Numbered from the stretch's first letter, positions 1 to 9,106 are shown. The stretch is DNA of 42,463 bases from Methylobacterium goesingense (GCF_022179225.1 NZ_BPQL01000006.1:1-42463), one strand, 5' to 3'. Numbers and translations: made by a program. The notes: generated by a model from the sequence alone, not told the origin.

Positions 1-83
1 CGCGGTGAACTCACCGCAGACGGAGCGCCACCCGCGCAGTGTCGCGGCGGCCTGACGTCCAAGACCTGATGGACCACAAAGTG

Positions 84-113
84 AAGCGCGGACGGGTCTC
101 CCCGTCCGCGCTT
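84..113 (-). terminator. Intrinsic terminator after the MFS gene
   Basis: A perfect 13-bp inverted repeat (84-96 with 101-113) has a 4-nt loop and lies 24 bp beyond the stop codon of the minus-strand transporter gene. Only a short T-rich stretch follows on the minus strand. The 83 bases to its left hold no gene I can support; positions 2-17 form a small palindrome. Confidence 0.7.
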
Positions 114-137
114 CGGAGCACTTGCTGCGGCGAAGGA

Positions 138-1412
138 TCAGGCCAGGGCGGGCTCGCCCACGCGGACCGGGGCCGTGCCGCCGTCGAGCCAGCGCCGGCG
201 CATCGGCTTCAGCACGAAGTAGGCGAGGATCGCGGTCAGCACGTCGAGGGTGATGATGATCGCGAAGACCGGCAGCCACGAACCCTGCACGGCGTAGATC
301 CAGGCCGCGATCGGGCCGCCGAACAACGAGCCGATGCCCTGAGCCATGTAGAGGAAGCCGTAATTCGTCGTGGCGTGCTTCGTGCCGAAGGTGTCGGTGA
401 GGATCGACGGGAACAGCGAGAAGATCTCACCCCAGGCAAAGAACACCACGCCGGAGAGGAGTGCGAAGGCGTAGGCATTCTCGCGGAACACGAGGAGCAG
501 GGCGATGGCGACCGCCTCCGCCGCGAAGGCGATGCCCATCGTGTTCTCGCGCCCGATCTTGTCCGAGACCCAGCCGAAGAACGGACGGGTCAGGCCGTTG
601 GTGATGCGGTCGAAGGTCAGCGCGAAGGGCAGGGCCACGAAGCCGAAGATGATCGCGTCGGCGACCCCGAAGTCGCGAGCGAAGGAGGCGAAGTTGGCCA
701 CCACCATCAGGCCGCCCGTCGACATCATCGTCATCATGGCGAACATCAGCCAGAACAGCGGGGTCCGCAGCATCGCCTTCGGGGCCGTGTCGTGGACGCA
801 GGTCGAGAGGTTCACGGCGGGCGCCGGCAGCACTTCGCCGGCACGCGGCGCGCGCAGGCCGAGAGCCGCCAGGGCACCGATGGCCCCGAGCACGATGCCG
901 AACACCGTCAGCGTGTGGCGGTAGCCGGAGGCGGTGAGCATGTCGCTGATGGGGAAGGTGCTCAGCATGGCGCCCATGCCGTAGCCGGCGGCGACCACGC
1001 CCACGGCGAAGCCGCGCCGGTCGGGAAACCACTTCACCATCAGACCGACGATGCCGACATAGACGATGCCGGTGCCGAGGCCGCAGAACAGGCCGTAGGT
1101 GGCGTAGACGCCGAGCAGCGTGTCGACCCGGGCTGCCAGGACCCAGCCGAGCCCCGAGAGGGCGGCACCCAGCGCGATCATCAGCTTGGGGCTGAACCGG
1201 TCGATGAGGTAGCCCTGCACCGGCGAGAAGAAGGTCTGCAGCACGATCAGGATCGTGAAGGTCCACTGGATCTGCGGCAGCGTCGCGCCGGTCGTGGCGA
1301 TCAGCGGCTTGGTAAAGAGCGTCCAGACGTATTGCGGGCTGGAGATCGCCATCATGGCGAGTAGGCCCAGGCCGAGTTGGATCCAGCGCTGGCGAGAGAG
1401 GGATGTATCCAT
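138..1412 (-). CDS. OFA-family MFS transporter (oxalate/formate antiporter type)
   Basis: This 424-residue inner-membrane protein has the twelve-helix pattern of the major facilitator superfamily and resembles the oxalate:formate antiporter (OFA) family. Visible features are the early QIQWTF-type helix 2, the DRFSPK loop after helix 2, the WFPDRRGFAVG loop and, in the second half, the TNGLTRPFFGWVSDKIGREN segment, which keeps an arginine near the position of OxlT Arg272. The helix-11 motif reads LYMAQG, with Gln358 close to where OxlT has an essential lysine (Lys355), so the substrate may not be oxalate. The start is ATG with AAGGAG at 1419-1424. The gene lies 94 bp downstream of a GGT-like hydrolase on the same strand, and a perfect hairpin covers part of its ribosome-binding site. 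The family is clear; the substrate is inferred. Confidence 0.85.
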   Translation of the reverse strand: MDTSLSRQRWIQLGLGLLAMMAISSPQYVWTLFTKPLIATTGATLPQIQWTFTILIVLQTFFSPVQGYLIDRFSPKLMIALGAALSGLGWVLAARVDTLLGVYATYGLFCGLGTGIVYVGIVGLMVKWFPDRRGFAVGVVAAGYGMGAMLSTFPISDMLTASGYRHTLTVFGIVLGAIGALAALGLRAPRAGEVLPAPAVNLSTCVHDTAPKAMLRTPLFWLMFAMMTMMSTGGLMVVANFASFARDFGVADAIIFGFVALPFALTFDRITNGLTRPFFGWVSDKIGRENTMGIAFAAEAVAIALLLVFRENAYAFALLSGVVFFAWGEIFSLFPSILTDTFGTKHATTNYGFLYMAQGIGSLFGGPIAAWIYAVQGSWLPVFAIIITLDVLTAILAYFVLKPMRRRWLDGGTAPVRVGEPALA

Positions 1413-1420
1413 AATACGCT

Positions 1421-1446
1421 CCTTGCGACGAGCGAGCGTCGCAAGG
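1421..1446 (-). promoter_or_regulatory. Perfect 10-bp hairpin overlapping the transporter ribosome-binding site
   Basis: CCTTGCGACG (1421-1430) and CGTCGCAAGG (1437-1446) are perfectly complementary around a 6-nt loop. In the minus-strand mRNA the 3' arm ends in AAGG, the first part of the AAGGAG Shine-Dalgarno sequence. The folded RNA would therefore hide the ribosome-binding site. It could instead be an operator palindrome or an attenuator after the upstream hydrolase gene; it has no U-tract. Confidence 0.6.
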
Positions 1447-1506
1447 AAGATGCCAGGACATCGGCGCGCTTCGTGAGCGCACGTCTAGAGCGAACGATGC
1501 GAGAGA

Positions 1507-3105
1507 CTAAAGTCCCTCCGCGCCTCCGTCCGAGCGCGGATCGTGCACCGCCGCGACCGAGCCGTTGCGGGGATCGCGGATCAGCATGCCGGCATGGCCG
1601 AGGGAGTCGATGTAGGCGCCGCCGAGTTCCTCGATCGCGTGACCGAGGCTGCGCAGTTCGGCGATGCAGGCGGGGTCGAAACGGTCCTCCACCTTCACCG
1701 TGAGGGACTCGGCGCCCCAGGTCCGCCCGTAGAGGAGGCGCGGGGCATCGACGGCGGCGGCCGGGCTCATTCCGTAATCGGCGTAGCGGGCGAAGATCTG
1801 CGACTGGAATTGCGGCTGCCCGTCGCCGCCCATGCTGCCGTAGGACATCACCCGGCCGTCGTCGAAGCAGGCGAGCGCCGGGATCAGGGTATGGAACGGT
1901 CGGCGACCGGGCTCCAGCGGATTCACCGCCTTGGCGTCGAGGGAGAACGAAGTGCCGCGGTTCTGCCAGTGGATGCCGGTCTTCGGCAGGACAACGCCGG
2001 AGCCGTATTCCCAGTAGATCGACTGGATGTAGGACACCGCGAGGCCGTCGCGGTCGATGGCGCCCATCCAGACCGTGTCGCCCTCGCCGGGATTGCGCAG
2101 GGGCACGCTGGCGGCCCGGCGCATGTCGATCTGCGCCGCCTCGCGGTCCAGGTTCTCCGGCGTCAGGAAGCTCGCGGGGTCGACCGCCAGCCGGTCGTAG
2201 TCGGTGACGATCCGGTCTCGGATCGCGAAGGCGCGCTTCGTCGCCTCGATGAGCCCGTGGTAATGCGCGGTGGTCTCGGGCCGGGCGATCCGCAGGCGGT
2301 CGAAGATGCCGAGGATCAGAAGCGCTGCGATGCCTTGGGTTGGCGGCGGGAAGTTGTAGAGCGTCGCGTCGCGGCGGCGGATCGACAGCGGCGCGCGCTC
2401 GCGGGGCGCGTAGGCTTCGAGATCGGCCCGGGTCACCGGCGTTCCGAGCCGGTCGAGGTCGGCGGCGATCTCGCGGCCGAGATCGCCCTTGTAGAAGTCG
2501 TCGAGGCCCGCATGGGCCAGCTGCTCCAGGGTGGCGGCCAACGCCGGCAGCTTGCGGATCGCGCCGGCCGCGAAGGGCTTGCCGCCGTCGAGGAAGGTCT
2601 CGGCGAAGTGCGGCTGGTCATGCAGCGTGTCGAGCTCCTTCGGGACGTAGCGCGCCTCCGAGGGCGAGACCGCGACGCCGTCGCGGGCGTGGCGGATCGC
2701 GTCGGCGAGCAGGGTCTCGAGGGGCAGGCGTCCGCCGAGGGCCTTGGCGAGGTCGAGGGCGAGGCGCCAGCCGCCGATGGCCCCCGCCACGGTCAGCGCC
2801 GCATCGGGCCCGCGCGACGGCAGCACCTCGTAGCCCTGCGCCCGGTAGCGCTGGATCGTGGCGTTCCGGCCGGCCGGGCCGCAGGCCTCGATACCCCGCA
2901 CCCGCCCGCCGCGCTCGCGCACCAGCCAGAAGCCGTCGCCGCCGATGCCGTTCATGTGCGGGTAGACCACCGCGATGGTGGCGGCCATGGCGGTCATCGC
3001 CTCGATGGCATTGCCCCCCTGCGCCAGGACGTGCTGCCCGGCCTGGGCCGCGAGGCGATGGGGCGCCGCGACGGCGGCCGAGGCGAAGACGGGCGTGTCT
3101 GACAT
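1507..3105 (-). CDS. Gamma-glutamyltransferase-family Ntn hydrolase, possibly oxamate amidohydrolase
   Basis: This 532-residue protein is a gamma-glutamyltransferase-type proenzyme that should cut itself into two subunits. The expected nucleophile is Thr344 in the segment GEGDTVWMG, which would become the N-terminus of the small subunit. The GYGGD-like region near residue 54 (NGIGGDGFW) and the late SMGGDGQPQ glycine motif (compare GGSRI in GGT) also fit. The threonine is followed by VWMG rather than the THFS of classical GGT, as in the subgroup that includes Klebsiella HpxW, which converts oxamate to oxalate. The next gene downstream is an oxalate/formate-type transporter, which suits that role. 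I chose the ATG at 3105; an in-frame upstream extension lacks family similarity. No signal peptide is seen. Classical glutathione hydrolysis remains possible. Confidence 0.8.
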   Translation of the reverse strand: MSDTPVFASAAVAAPHRLAAQAGQHVLAQGGNAIEAMTAMAATIAVVYPHMNGIGGDGFWLVRERGGRVRGIEACGPAGRNATIQRYRAQGYEVLPSRGPDAALTVAGAIGGWRLALDLAKALGGRLPLETLLADAIRHARDGVAVSPSEARYVPKELDTLHDQPHFAETFLDGGKPFAAGAIRKLPALAATLEQLAHAGLDDFYKGDLGREIAADLDRLGTPVTRADLEAYAPRERAPLSIRRRDATLYNFPPPTQGIAALLILGIFDRLRIARPETTAHYHGLIEATKRAFAIRDRIVTDYDRLAVDPASFLTPENLDREAAQIDMRRAASVPLRNPGEGDTVWMGAIDRDGLAVSYIQSIYWEYGSGVVLPKTGIHWQNRGTSFSLDAKAVNPLEPGRRPFHTLIPALACFDDGRVMSYGSMGGDGQPQFQSQIFARYADYGMSPAAAVDAPRLLYGRTWGAESLTVKVEDRFDPACIAELRSLGHAIEELGGAYIDSLGHAGMLIRDPRNGSVAAVHDPRSDGGAEGL

Positions 3106-3214
3106 GATGAACTCGGTGTGAGGAGAGATTGAAGGATAATGTATTTTCACGGGCCGTCGATCGACCCGAGGCGCATGCATCCTGTGGTTCGCCGCCGCGT
3201 CGAGGGCTCCGTCA

Positions 3215-3322
3215 CCCCGCCGGGAGGCTGTAATCCCCCGTCAGGAGGCCTGAAATCCCCCGTCAGGAGGCCTGAAATCCCCCACTGGGAAGCTGGAATC
3301 CCCCGCCGGGAGGCCGGGAATC
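3215..3322. repeat. Five tandem 21-22 bp repeats before ntrY
   Basis: Units begin at 3215, 3236, 3258, 3280 and 3301, each starting CCCC and ending ATC. Units 2 and 3 are identical over 22 bp and contain the dyad TCAGG-AGG-CCTGA; the outer units are degenerate. The array lies in the 289-bp divergent gap (3106-3394) between the GGT-like gene and ntrY, just before the ntrY start region. It could be a multi-site operator or a minisatellite. Confidence 0.85.
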
Positions 3323-3394
3323 TAAGTGGTTCCTACGCAGCCGCATGGCCGATTCGTATTAATTTCGCCACACTGTTGTGGCGACGCATCAGCC

Positions 3395-5797
3395 ATGCCG
3401 TGGCTTCGATCTTCCAGCACTTTGGGCAGCACTTCGGGCCCCTCCGCGGAGGGTTCAGGCCCCACCGACGCCGCCCCCGAGGCGAGCGACGGCCCGGACC
3501 ACCTGACCGCGATCGTGCGGCCGCCACCGCGCGGCCCCGGCCTCGTCGGAGCGCTGGTGGTCGTCACCGCCCTGGTCTCGGCCATCGCCACCTTCCTGAT
3601 CCTGGCGGGCGTGATCCGGGTGACGCCGACGCCGACCATCGGGCTGACGCTGCTGGGGATCAACGTCTTCCTCGTCCTCGGCCTCGTGGTGATCATCGCC
3701 TGGGAGGCGCGGGTCTTCCTCTACGCCCGGCGCACCAACGCCGCGGTGGCGCGGCTGCACACCCGCATCGTCGGCCTGTTCAGCCTCATCGCCATCCTGC
3801 CCACGGTGCTTCTCGCCGTGGTGGCGGCGGTGACGATCGACCGGGGCCTGTCGCTGGGCTTCACCGACCGGGTGCGCGACGTGGTGCTGAAATCCGTCGA
3901 GGTCGCCGACGCCTATCAGGAGAACCAGTGCCAGAGCCTGGCGCGCGAGATCCGCATCCTCACGGACGACCTCACCCGGGCGCGACCGAACTTCGACGTC
4001 AACCGGACCTGGTTCGAGAGTTTCCTGACCACGCGGGCCACGGCTTTGGGCCTGCCGGTGGCCGAGATCATGCGCGGGCCGACCGAGGTGGTGGCCCGGG
4101 CCAAGATCGACCTGCTGAAGGAGCGGCGCCTTCCCTCGGCCGCAGCCTTCGAGGACGCGGCGAAATCGAGCGATCCGATTTGCCTCGTGCCGAGCGAGGG
4201 GCGGATCTTCGCCGCGCTCCTGCGCATGCCGGCCTATGACGGCGCGGTCCTGCTGGTGCAGCGGGAAGTGAGCCAGCTCGCCGTGGAGTTTCCGGGCGTA
4301 TCCCGCGCAGCGGCGGCCGAGTACCTCACCTACGATTCCTTGAAGCGCTCGATCCAGATCAGCTTCGCTTCGGTCTTCGTGCTGATCGCCCTCATCGCGC
4401 TCCTGTCGGCGGTGTGGTTCGGCCTGAACTTCGCCAACCGCTTCGTCGCGCCGATCCGGCGCCTGATCAACGCGGCCGACCAGGTCGCCTCGGGCAACTT
4501 CTACGCCCAGGTCCCGGCCCGGAAGAGCGACGGCGACCTCGCCCATCTCTCCGAGAGCTTCAACAAGATGACGCAGGAGCTGCGCCGCCAGCACGACGGG
4601 CTGACGGCGGCCAGCGACCTCATCGACCGCAGGCGCCGCTTCACCGAAGCCGTCCTATCGGGCGTCTCACCGGGGGTGATGGGCGTCGATTCCGCCGGCC
4701 TCGTCACCATCGCCAACCCGTCGGTGGAACGCACCCTGGGCCTCTCCGCCGAGGCGATCGTCGGCAAGCCCCTGACGCAGGTGGTGCCGGAGCTCGAGGC
4801 GCTGTTCCCCGACGGGGCGGAGACGCGCCTGCGCGCCATGCAGCAGCAGATCCAGCTCACCCGCGACGGGCGCGAGCGCACGGTGACGGTGCGGGTGACG
4901 AGCGAGCAGGCGCAAGGCGGCGCCCGCGGCTTCGTCGTCACCCTGGACGATATCACCGACCTCGTCTCGGCCCAGCGCACCTCGGCCTGGGCGGATGTGG
5001 CGCGCCGGATTGCCCACGAGATCAAGAATCCGCTGACCCCGATCCAGCTCTCGGCCGAGCGCATCCGGCGCAAGTACGGCAAGGTCATCACCACCGACAA
5101 GGATGTGTTCGACCAGTGCACGGCCACGATCGTGCGTCAGGTCGACGAGATCAAGCGCATGGTGGACGAGTTCTCGTCCTTCGCGCGGATGCCCAAGCCT
5201 GCCATCGCGCAGAACGACCTCAGCGAGATCGCCCGCCAGAACCTATTCATGATGCGGGTGGCGCATCCCGACCTGGACTTCTCCTTCGCGGAGGCGAGCG
5301 GCGAGCGTGTGGTGGCGGCCTTCGACATCCGCCTGCTCTCGCAGGCGATCACCAATATCCTGAAGAACGCCGTCGAGGCGGTGCAGGCCGTGCCGGAGGC
5401 TGATCTCGCGACCGCCCCCGGCGGCAAGGGCCGCGTCGACGTGTGCCTCGTCCTCGAGGAGGGCTTCGCCGTCATCGAGGTGACGGATAACGGAAAGGGA
5501 TTTCCCGCGGAGGGGCGCCAGCGGCTGCTTGAGCCCTACATGACCACCCGCGAGGGCGGGACGGGGCTAGGGCTGGCCATCGTCAGCAAGGTCCTCGAAG
5601 AGCATGGCGGCGGGATCGAATTGAACGACAATCCGGAAGGCCGGGGCGGGCGGGTGCGGATGCGGGTGCCTCGCGAGGCACCCGGCGACCCGAGCCGTGA
5701 TACTGCCACCCCAACGACGCCGGAGGGCCGACCCTCCGTGCAGGACGAGAAGGGCGCCGCGCGCACGGCTCCCCCCATCGCGGAGATTCAGTCATGA
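3395..5797 (+). CDS. ntrY: NtrY sensor histidine kinase
   Basis: NtrY is the membrane sensor kinase that phosphorylates NtrX, linked in alphaproteobacteria to nitrogen and redox regulation. The 800-residue protein has an N-terminal membrane block of about three helices (residues ~50-165), a periplasmic domain, a further helix near 330-355, then HAMP (ending DLAHLSESFNKM), a PAS domain, a HisKA domain with His541 in IAHEIKNP, and an ATPase domain with N-box NILKNAVEAV and G-boxes DNGKGFP and GGTGLGLAIV. All catalytic motifs are intact. The ATG at 3395 is preferred over a GTG at 3326, although no good ribosome-binding site precedes it. The stop overlaps the ntrX start by four bases (ATGA), implying translational coupling. 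The usual ntrB-ntrC pair is not beside it here. Confidence 0.95.
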   Translation: MPWLRSSSTLGSTSGPSAEGSGPTDAAPEASDGPDHLTAIVRPPPRGPGLVGALVVVTALVSAIATFLILAGVIRVTPTPTIGLTLLGINVFLVLGLVVIIAWEARVFLYARRTNAAVARLHTRIVGLFSLIAILPTVLLAVVAAVTIDRGLSLGFTDRVRDVVLKSVEVADAYQENQCQSLAREIRILTDDLTRARPNFDVNRTWFESFLTTRATALGLPVAEIMRGPTEVVARAKIDLLKERRLPSAAAFEDAAKSSDPICLVPSEGRIFAALLRMPAYDGAVLLVQREVSQLAVEFPGVSRAAAAEYLTYDSLKRSIQISFASVFVLIALIALLSAVWFGLNFANRFVAPIRRLINAADQVASGNFYAQVPARKSDGDLAHLSESFNKMTQELRRQHDGLTAASDLIDRRRRFTEAVLSGVSPGVMGVDSAGLVTIANPSVERTLGLSAEAIVGKPLTQVVPELEALFPDGAETRLRAMQQQIQLTRDGRERTVTVRVTSEQAQGGARGFVVTLDDITDLVSAQRTSAWADVARRIAHEIKNPLTPIQLSAERIRRKYGKVITTDKDVFDQCTATIVRQVDEIKRMVDEFSSFARMPKPAIAQNDLSEIARQNLFMMRVAHPDLDFSFAEASGERVVAAFDIRLLSQAITNILKNAVEAVQAVPEADLATAPGGKGRVDVCLVLEEGFAVIEVTDNGKGFPAEGRQRLLEPYMTTREGGTGLGLAIVSKVLEEHGGGIELNDNPEGRGGRVRMRVPREAPGDPSRDTATPTTPEGRPSVQDEKGAARTAPPIAEIQS

Positions 5798-7164
5798 GCG
5801 CCGATATCCTGATCGTCGACGACGAGGCCGACATCCGCGACCTCGTGGCCGGCATCCTCGACGACGAGGGCCATCGCACCCGGACCGCCGGGGGCTCCGA
5901 CGAGGCGCTGGCGGCGATCGAGTCGCGCCGGCCCCACCTCGTCTTCCTCGACATCTGGCTTCAGGGCTCGCGTCTCGACGGCCTGCAGGTGCTCGACCAG
6001 ATCAAGGCCGGGCATCCGGACCTGCCCGTGGTGATGATCTCGGGCCACGGCAACATCGAGACCGCCGTGGCGGCGATCAAGGCCGGCGCCTACGACTTCA
6101 TCGAAAAGCCGTTCAAGGCCGACCGTCTGATCCTGGTGGCCGAGCGGGCGCTGGAGGCCTCGCGCCTCAAGCGCGAGGTGCGTGACCTCAAGGCCCGCTC
6201 CGGCCAGGCGAGCCGCCTCGTCGGCGCCTCCGTGGTGGTCAACCAGCTGCGCCAGACCGTGGAGCGCGTAGCGCCCACCAATGCGCGCGTGATGATCCTC
6301 GGCGCGCCGGGCTCCGGCAAGGAGCTCTCGGCGCGGACCCTGCACGCGATGTCGACCCGGGCCAGCGGCCCGTTCGTGGTCATCAACGCGGCCACGATCA
6401 CGCCCGACACGATGGAGGCGGAGCTGTTCGGCGTCGAGGCCGGCGAGGGCCGGGCGCGCCGGGTCGGCGCCCTCGAAGAGGCGCATGGCGGCTCGCTCTA
6501 TATCGACGAGGTCGCCGACATGCCGCGCGAGACGCAGAACCGCATCCTGCGCGTCCTCGTCGACCAGAACTTCCAGCGCGTCGGCGGCACCGCGCGGGTG
6601 CACGTGGACGTCCGCATCATCTCGTCGTCCTCACGGGATCTCGCTGAGGAAATCGCCGCGGGCCGATTCCGCGAGGACCTGTTCCACCGGCTCTCCGTGG
6701 TGCCGATCCGCGTGCCTGCCCTCTCCGAGCGGCGCGAGGACGTGCCGGAACTCATCACCTTCTTCATGGAGCAGATCTCGGGGGCCACCGGCCTGCCACG
6801 CCGGCGCATTGCCGAGGACGCCATGGCGGTGCTGCAGTCGCACGACTGGCCCGGCAACGTCCGCCAGCTGCGCAACAACGTCGAGCGCCTGATGATCCTG
6901 ACCCACACCGACCCGGATCAGGAGGTGACCTCCGAGATGCTGCCCACGGAGATCGGCGCCCTGGTGCCGACCACGCCGAACGGATCGGGCGGCGAGAAGC
7001 TGATGAGCCTCGCTCTGCGCGAGGCCCGCGAGATCTTCGAGCGCGAGTACCTCGTGGCGCAGATCGCGCGCTTCTCCGGCAACATCTCGCGCACTGCGGA
7101 ATTCATCGGCATGGAACGCTCCGCGCTCCACCGGAAACTCAAGTCCCTGGGCATCGGCCCCTGA
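5794..7164 (+). CDS. ntrX: NtrX response regulator
   Basis: NtrX is the response regulator partner of NtrY. The 456-residue protein has a receiver domain (acid pair Asp9/Asp10, phospho-acceptor Asp53, conserved Lys in EKPF), an AAA+ domain with Walker A GAPGSGKE, and a C-terminal Fis-type helix-turn-helix (ISRTAEFIGMERSALHRKL). The stretch after ELFG reads VEAGEGRARRVGALEEA, so the GAFTGA loop that contacts sigma-54 is absent. This points to sigma-54-independent regulation, as I recall for other alphaproteobacterial NtrX proteins. The ATG overlaps the ntrY stop. It is followed after 157 bp by hfq. Confidence 0.95.
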   Translation: MSADILIVDDEADIRDLVAGILDDEGHRTRTAGGSDEALAAIESRRPHLVFLDIWLQGSRLDGLQVLDQIKAGHPDLPVVMISGHGNIETAVAAIKAGAYDFIEKPFKADRLILVAERALEASRLKREVRDLKARSGQASRLVGASVVVNQLRQTVERVAPTNARVMILGAPGSGKELSARTLHAMSTRASGPFVVINAATITPDTMEAELFGVEAGEGRARRVGALEEAHGGSLYIDEVADMPRETQNRILRVLVDQNFQRVGGTARVHVDVRIISSSSRDLAEEIAAGRFREDLFHRLSVVPIRVPALSERREDVPELITFFMEQISGATGLPRRRIAEDAMAVLQSHDWPGNVRQLRNNVERLMILTHTDPDQEVTSEMLPTEIGALVPTTPNGSGGEKLMSLALREAREIFEREYLVAQIARFSGNISRTAEFIGMERSALHRKLKSLGIGP

Positions 7165-7171
7165 GGATCGC

Positions 7172-7194
7172 GCGACGATGCACTTGCATCGCGC
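7172..7194 (+). terminator. Hairpin between ntrX and hfq
   Basis: CGATGC (7176-7181) pairs with GCATCG (7186-7191), extended by three more pairs across a bulged A. It lies just after the ntrX stop and has no T-run. It may be a weak terminator or a processing hairpin separating ntrX from hfq. Confidence 0.35.
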
Positions 7195-7321
7195 CCGCAA
7201 TACACGTGTAATGCCGGGGACCTTCAGCGAGATCCTGGCGTTTCGCACCGGGTCATGACACCAATAGAAGAGAACCCGTCCGGTGCGGCGGGCAGCAGCG
7301 TGAAGCAAGGATAAGAAGAAA

Positions 7322-7576
7322 ATGGCGGGCGAGCGCGCGCAGAACCTCCAGGACACGTTCCTGAACCATGTTCGCAAGAACAAGATACCGTTGACCATCT
7401 TCCTCGTGAACGGCGTCAAGCTGCAGGGGGTGGTGACCTGGTTCGACAACTTCTGCGTGCTACTGCGCCGGGATGGACACTCGCAGCTGGTCTACAAGCA
7501 TGCGATCTCGACGATCATGCCGGGCCACCCGGTCCAGCTCTTCGAGCCCGACGAGACCACGCCCGACAAGGCTTGA
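7322..7576 (+). CDS. hfq: RNA chaperone Hfq
   Basis: Hfq is the hexameric Sm-fold chaperone that pairs small RNAs with mRNAs. The 84-residue protein contains the Sm1 region ([20 protein letters not shown]) and the Sm2 signature VYKHAISTI, and has a short acidic C-terminal tail as in other alphaproteobacteria. An AAGGA-type ribosome-binding site stands about ten bases before the ATG. It sits between ntrX and hflX, the standard order in this class. It is relevant to the two small-RNA candidates proposed elsewhere in this window, although their dependence on Hfq is untested. Confidence 0.98.
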   Translation: MAGERAQNLQDTFLNHVRKNKIPLTIFLVNGVKLQGVVTWFDNFCVLLRRDGHSQLVYKHAISTIMPGHPVQLFEPDETTPDKA

Positions 7577-7690
7577 GATCGCCCGAAAGCGGCCGCGTCC
7601 GATCGGATAAGGTTTGCCGCGCCCTTGTCTCGGGCCGGCAAGCGCCCATTGTCCTGAAGACACACAGGACAGGGTCGAACGAAAACCTAC

Positions 7691-9106
7691 ATGACTGAAC
7701 CGATGACGGCCGGCGAAGCCCGGCTCCAAGCGATGGCCGCCCCCGAAGGCGACATCGCGGCGGCAACCCACACCCTCGTCGTCGGCCCCTATCTCGGGCG
7801 CGCCGCGGTGGCGGCCCGGGGCAACCCGAGCGGCAGCCCCGAAGCCCTGCGCTCCACCGAGGCGCGGCTCGATGAGGCCGCCGGCCTCGCCGCCGCCATC
7901 GAGCTCGATGTGGTCGAGGCCATCGTGGCGCCGGTGCAGCGCATCCGCCCCTCCACCTACCTGGGCAAGGGTCGGGTGGAGGAACTGGCCGGTGTGATTC
8001 GCGCTCGCGAGATCGGTCTCGTGGTGATGGATTGCGCGCTTTCGCCCGTGCAGCAGCGCAACCTCGAGAAGGCCTTCGGCTGCAAGGTCATCGACCGCAC
8101 CGGCCTGATCCTCGAGATTTTCGGGCGTCGCGCATCGACCCGCGAGGGCACCCTCCAGGTCGAGCACGCGCACCTTGCCTACCAGAAGAGTCGCCTCGTG
8201 CGGTCATGGACCCACCTGGAGCGCCAGCGCGGCGGCTTCGGCTTCCTCGGTGGCCCCGGCGAGACCCAGATCGAGGCCGACCGGCGCATGATCCAGGAGC
8301 GTATGACCAAGATTGAGCGCGAGCTCGACAACGTCACGCGCACGCGCGGCCTGCACCGCCAGAGCCGAGCGCGGGTGCCGTACCCGATCGTGGCCCTGGT
8401 CGGCTACACGAACGCGGGCAAGTCGACGCTGTTCAACACCCTGACCAAGGCCCAGGTGATGGCGCAGGACATGCTGTTCGCCACCCTCGATCCGACCGCC
8501 CGCGCCACCAAGCTGCCGCATGGCGAGACCGTGATCCTCTCGGACACGGTGGGCTTCATCTCCGAGCTGCCGACCTCCCTGATCGCGGCCTTCCGGGCCA
8601 CTCTGGAGGACGTGATCCACGCCGACATCCTGCTGCACGTACGCGACGTCGCCCACGTGGACAGCGCGGCCCAGGCCGAGGATGTCGGATCGGTGCTGCG
8701 CGAACTCGGGATCGAAACCTCGGCGGCACGCATCATCGAGGTCTGGAACAAGGCCGATCTCCTTGAAGAGGATGAGCGCATCCGCCTGCTGAACCTCAGC
8801 GGGCACGGGCGCAACGACCGGGACAGCGACGCCCCGGTCCTGGTCTCGGCGGTCACGGGGGAGGGCCTCGGCGTCCTCACCGCCCGGATCGAGGCGCGGA
8901 TCGCCCGGCAGCGCTCCACCTTCGCGGTCATCCTGCCGCCCGAGGACGGGGCAGCCCTGCATTGGCTCTACGAGAACGCGGAGGTGCTCGACCGGCGCGA
9001 AGAGGAGGGGGGGACCATGCATCTCGCCATCCGCATCGCCCCCGAGAAGGAGCTGCGCTTCCTCAACCGCTTCGCGGGCGCGCGGCGGCTCAACCGCGTC
9101 GGCTGA
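7691..9106 (+). CDS. hflX: Ribosome-associated GTPase HflX
   Basis: HflX is a GTPase that binds the 50S subunit and rescues or splits stalled ribosomes under stress. The 471-residue protein has an N-terminal HflX domain ([14 protein letters not shown], glycine-rich [19 protein letters not shown]) followed by the G domain: G1 GYTNAGKST near residue 238, G3 DTVGF near 284 and G4 NKAD near 353. The length is normal for the alphaproteobacterial form, with about 40 extra N-terminal residues. The ATG at 7691 lacks a strong ribosome-binding site, so a slightly later start (ATG at 7703) is possible. A strong terminator follows. Confidence 0.96.
   Translation: MTEPMTAGEARLQAMAAPEGDIAAATHTLVVGPYLGRAAVAARGNPSGSPEALRSTEARLDEAAGLAAAIELDVVEAIVAPVQRIRPSTYLGKGRVEELAGVIRAREIGLVVMDCALSPVQQRNLEKAFGCKVIDRTGLILEIFGRRASTREGTLQVEHAHLAYQKSRLVRSWTHLERQRGGFGFLGGPGETQIEADRRMIQERMTKIERELDNVTRTRGLHRQSRARVPYPIVALVGYTNAGKSTLFNTLTKAQVMAQDMLFATLDPTARATKLPHGETVILSDTVGFISELPTSLIAAFRATLEDVIHADILLHVRDVAHVDSAAQAEDVGSVLRELGIETSAARIIEVWNKADLLEEDERIRLLNLSGHGRNDRDSDAPVLVSAVTGEGLGVLTARIEARIARQRSTFAVILPPEDGAALHWLYENAEVLDRREEEGGTMHLAIRIAPEKELRFLNRFAGARRLNRVG

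Noticed and set aside
39..3102. Long plus-strand frames opposite the transporter and GGT-like genes
   Set aside because: Arg/Gly/His-rich translations without domains, typical antisense shadows in high-GC DNA.
3106..3138. GAGGAGAG sequence upstream of the GGT-like gene as its ribosome-binding site
   Set aside because: It lies on the opposite strand from the gene, where it reads CTCTCCTC, so it cannot serve that gene.
3215..3322. Tandem array as a CRISPR
   Set aside because: Units are contiguous with no unique spacers, and no cas genes are in the window.
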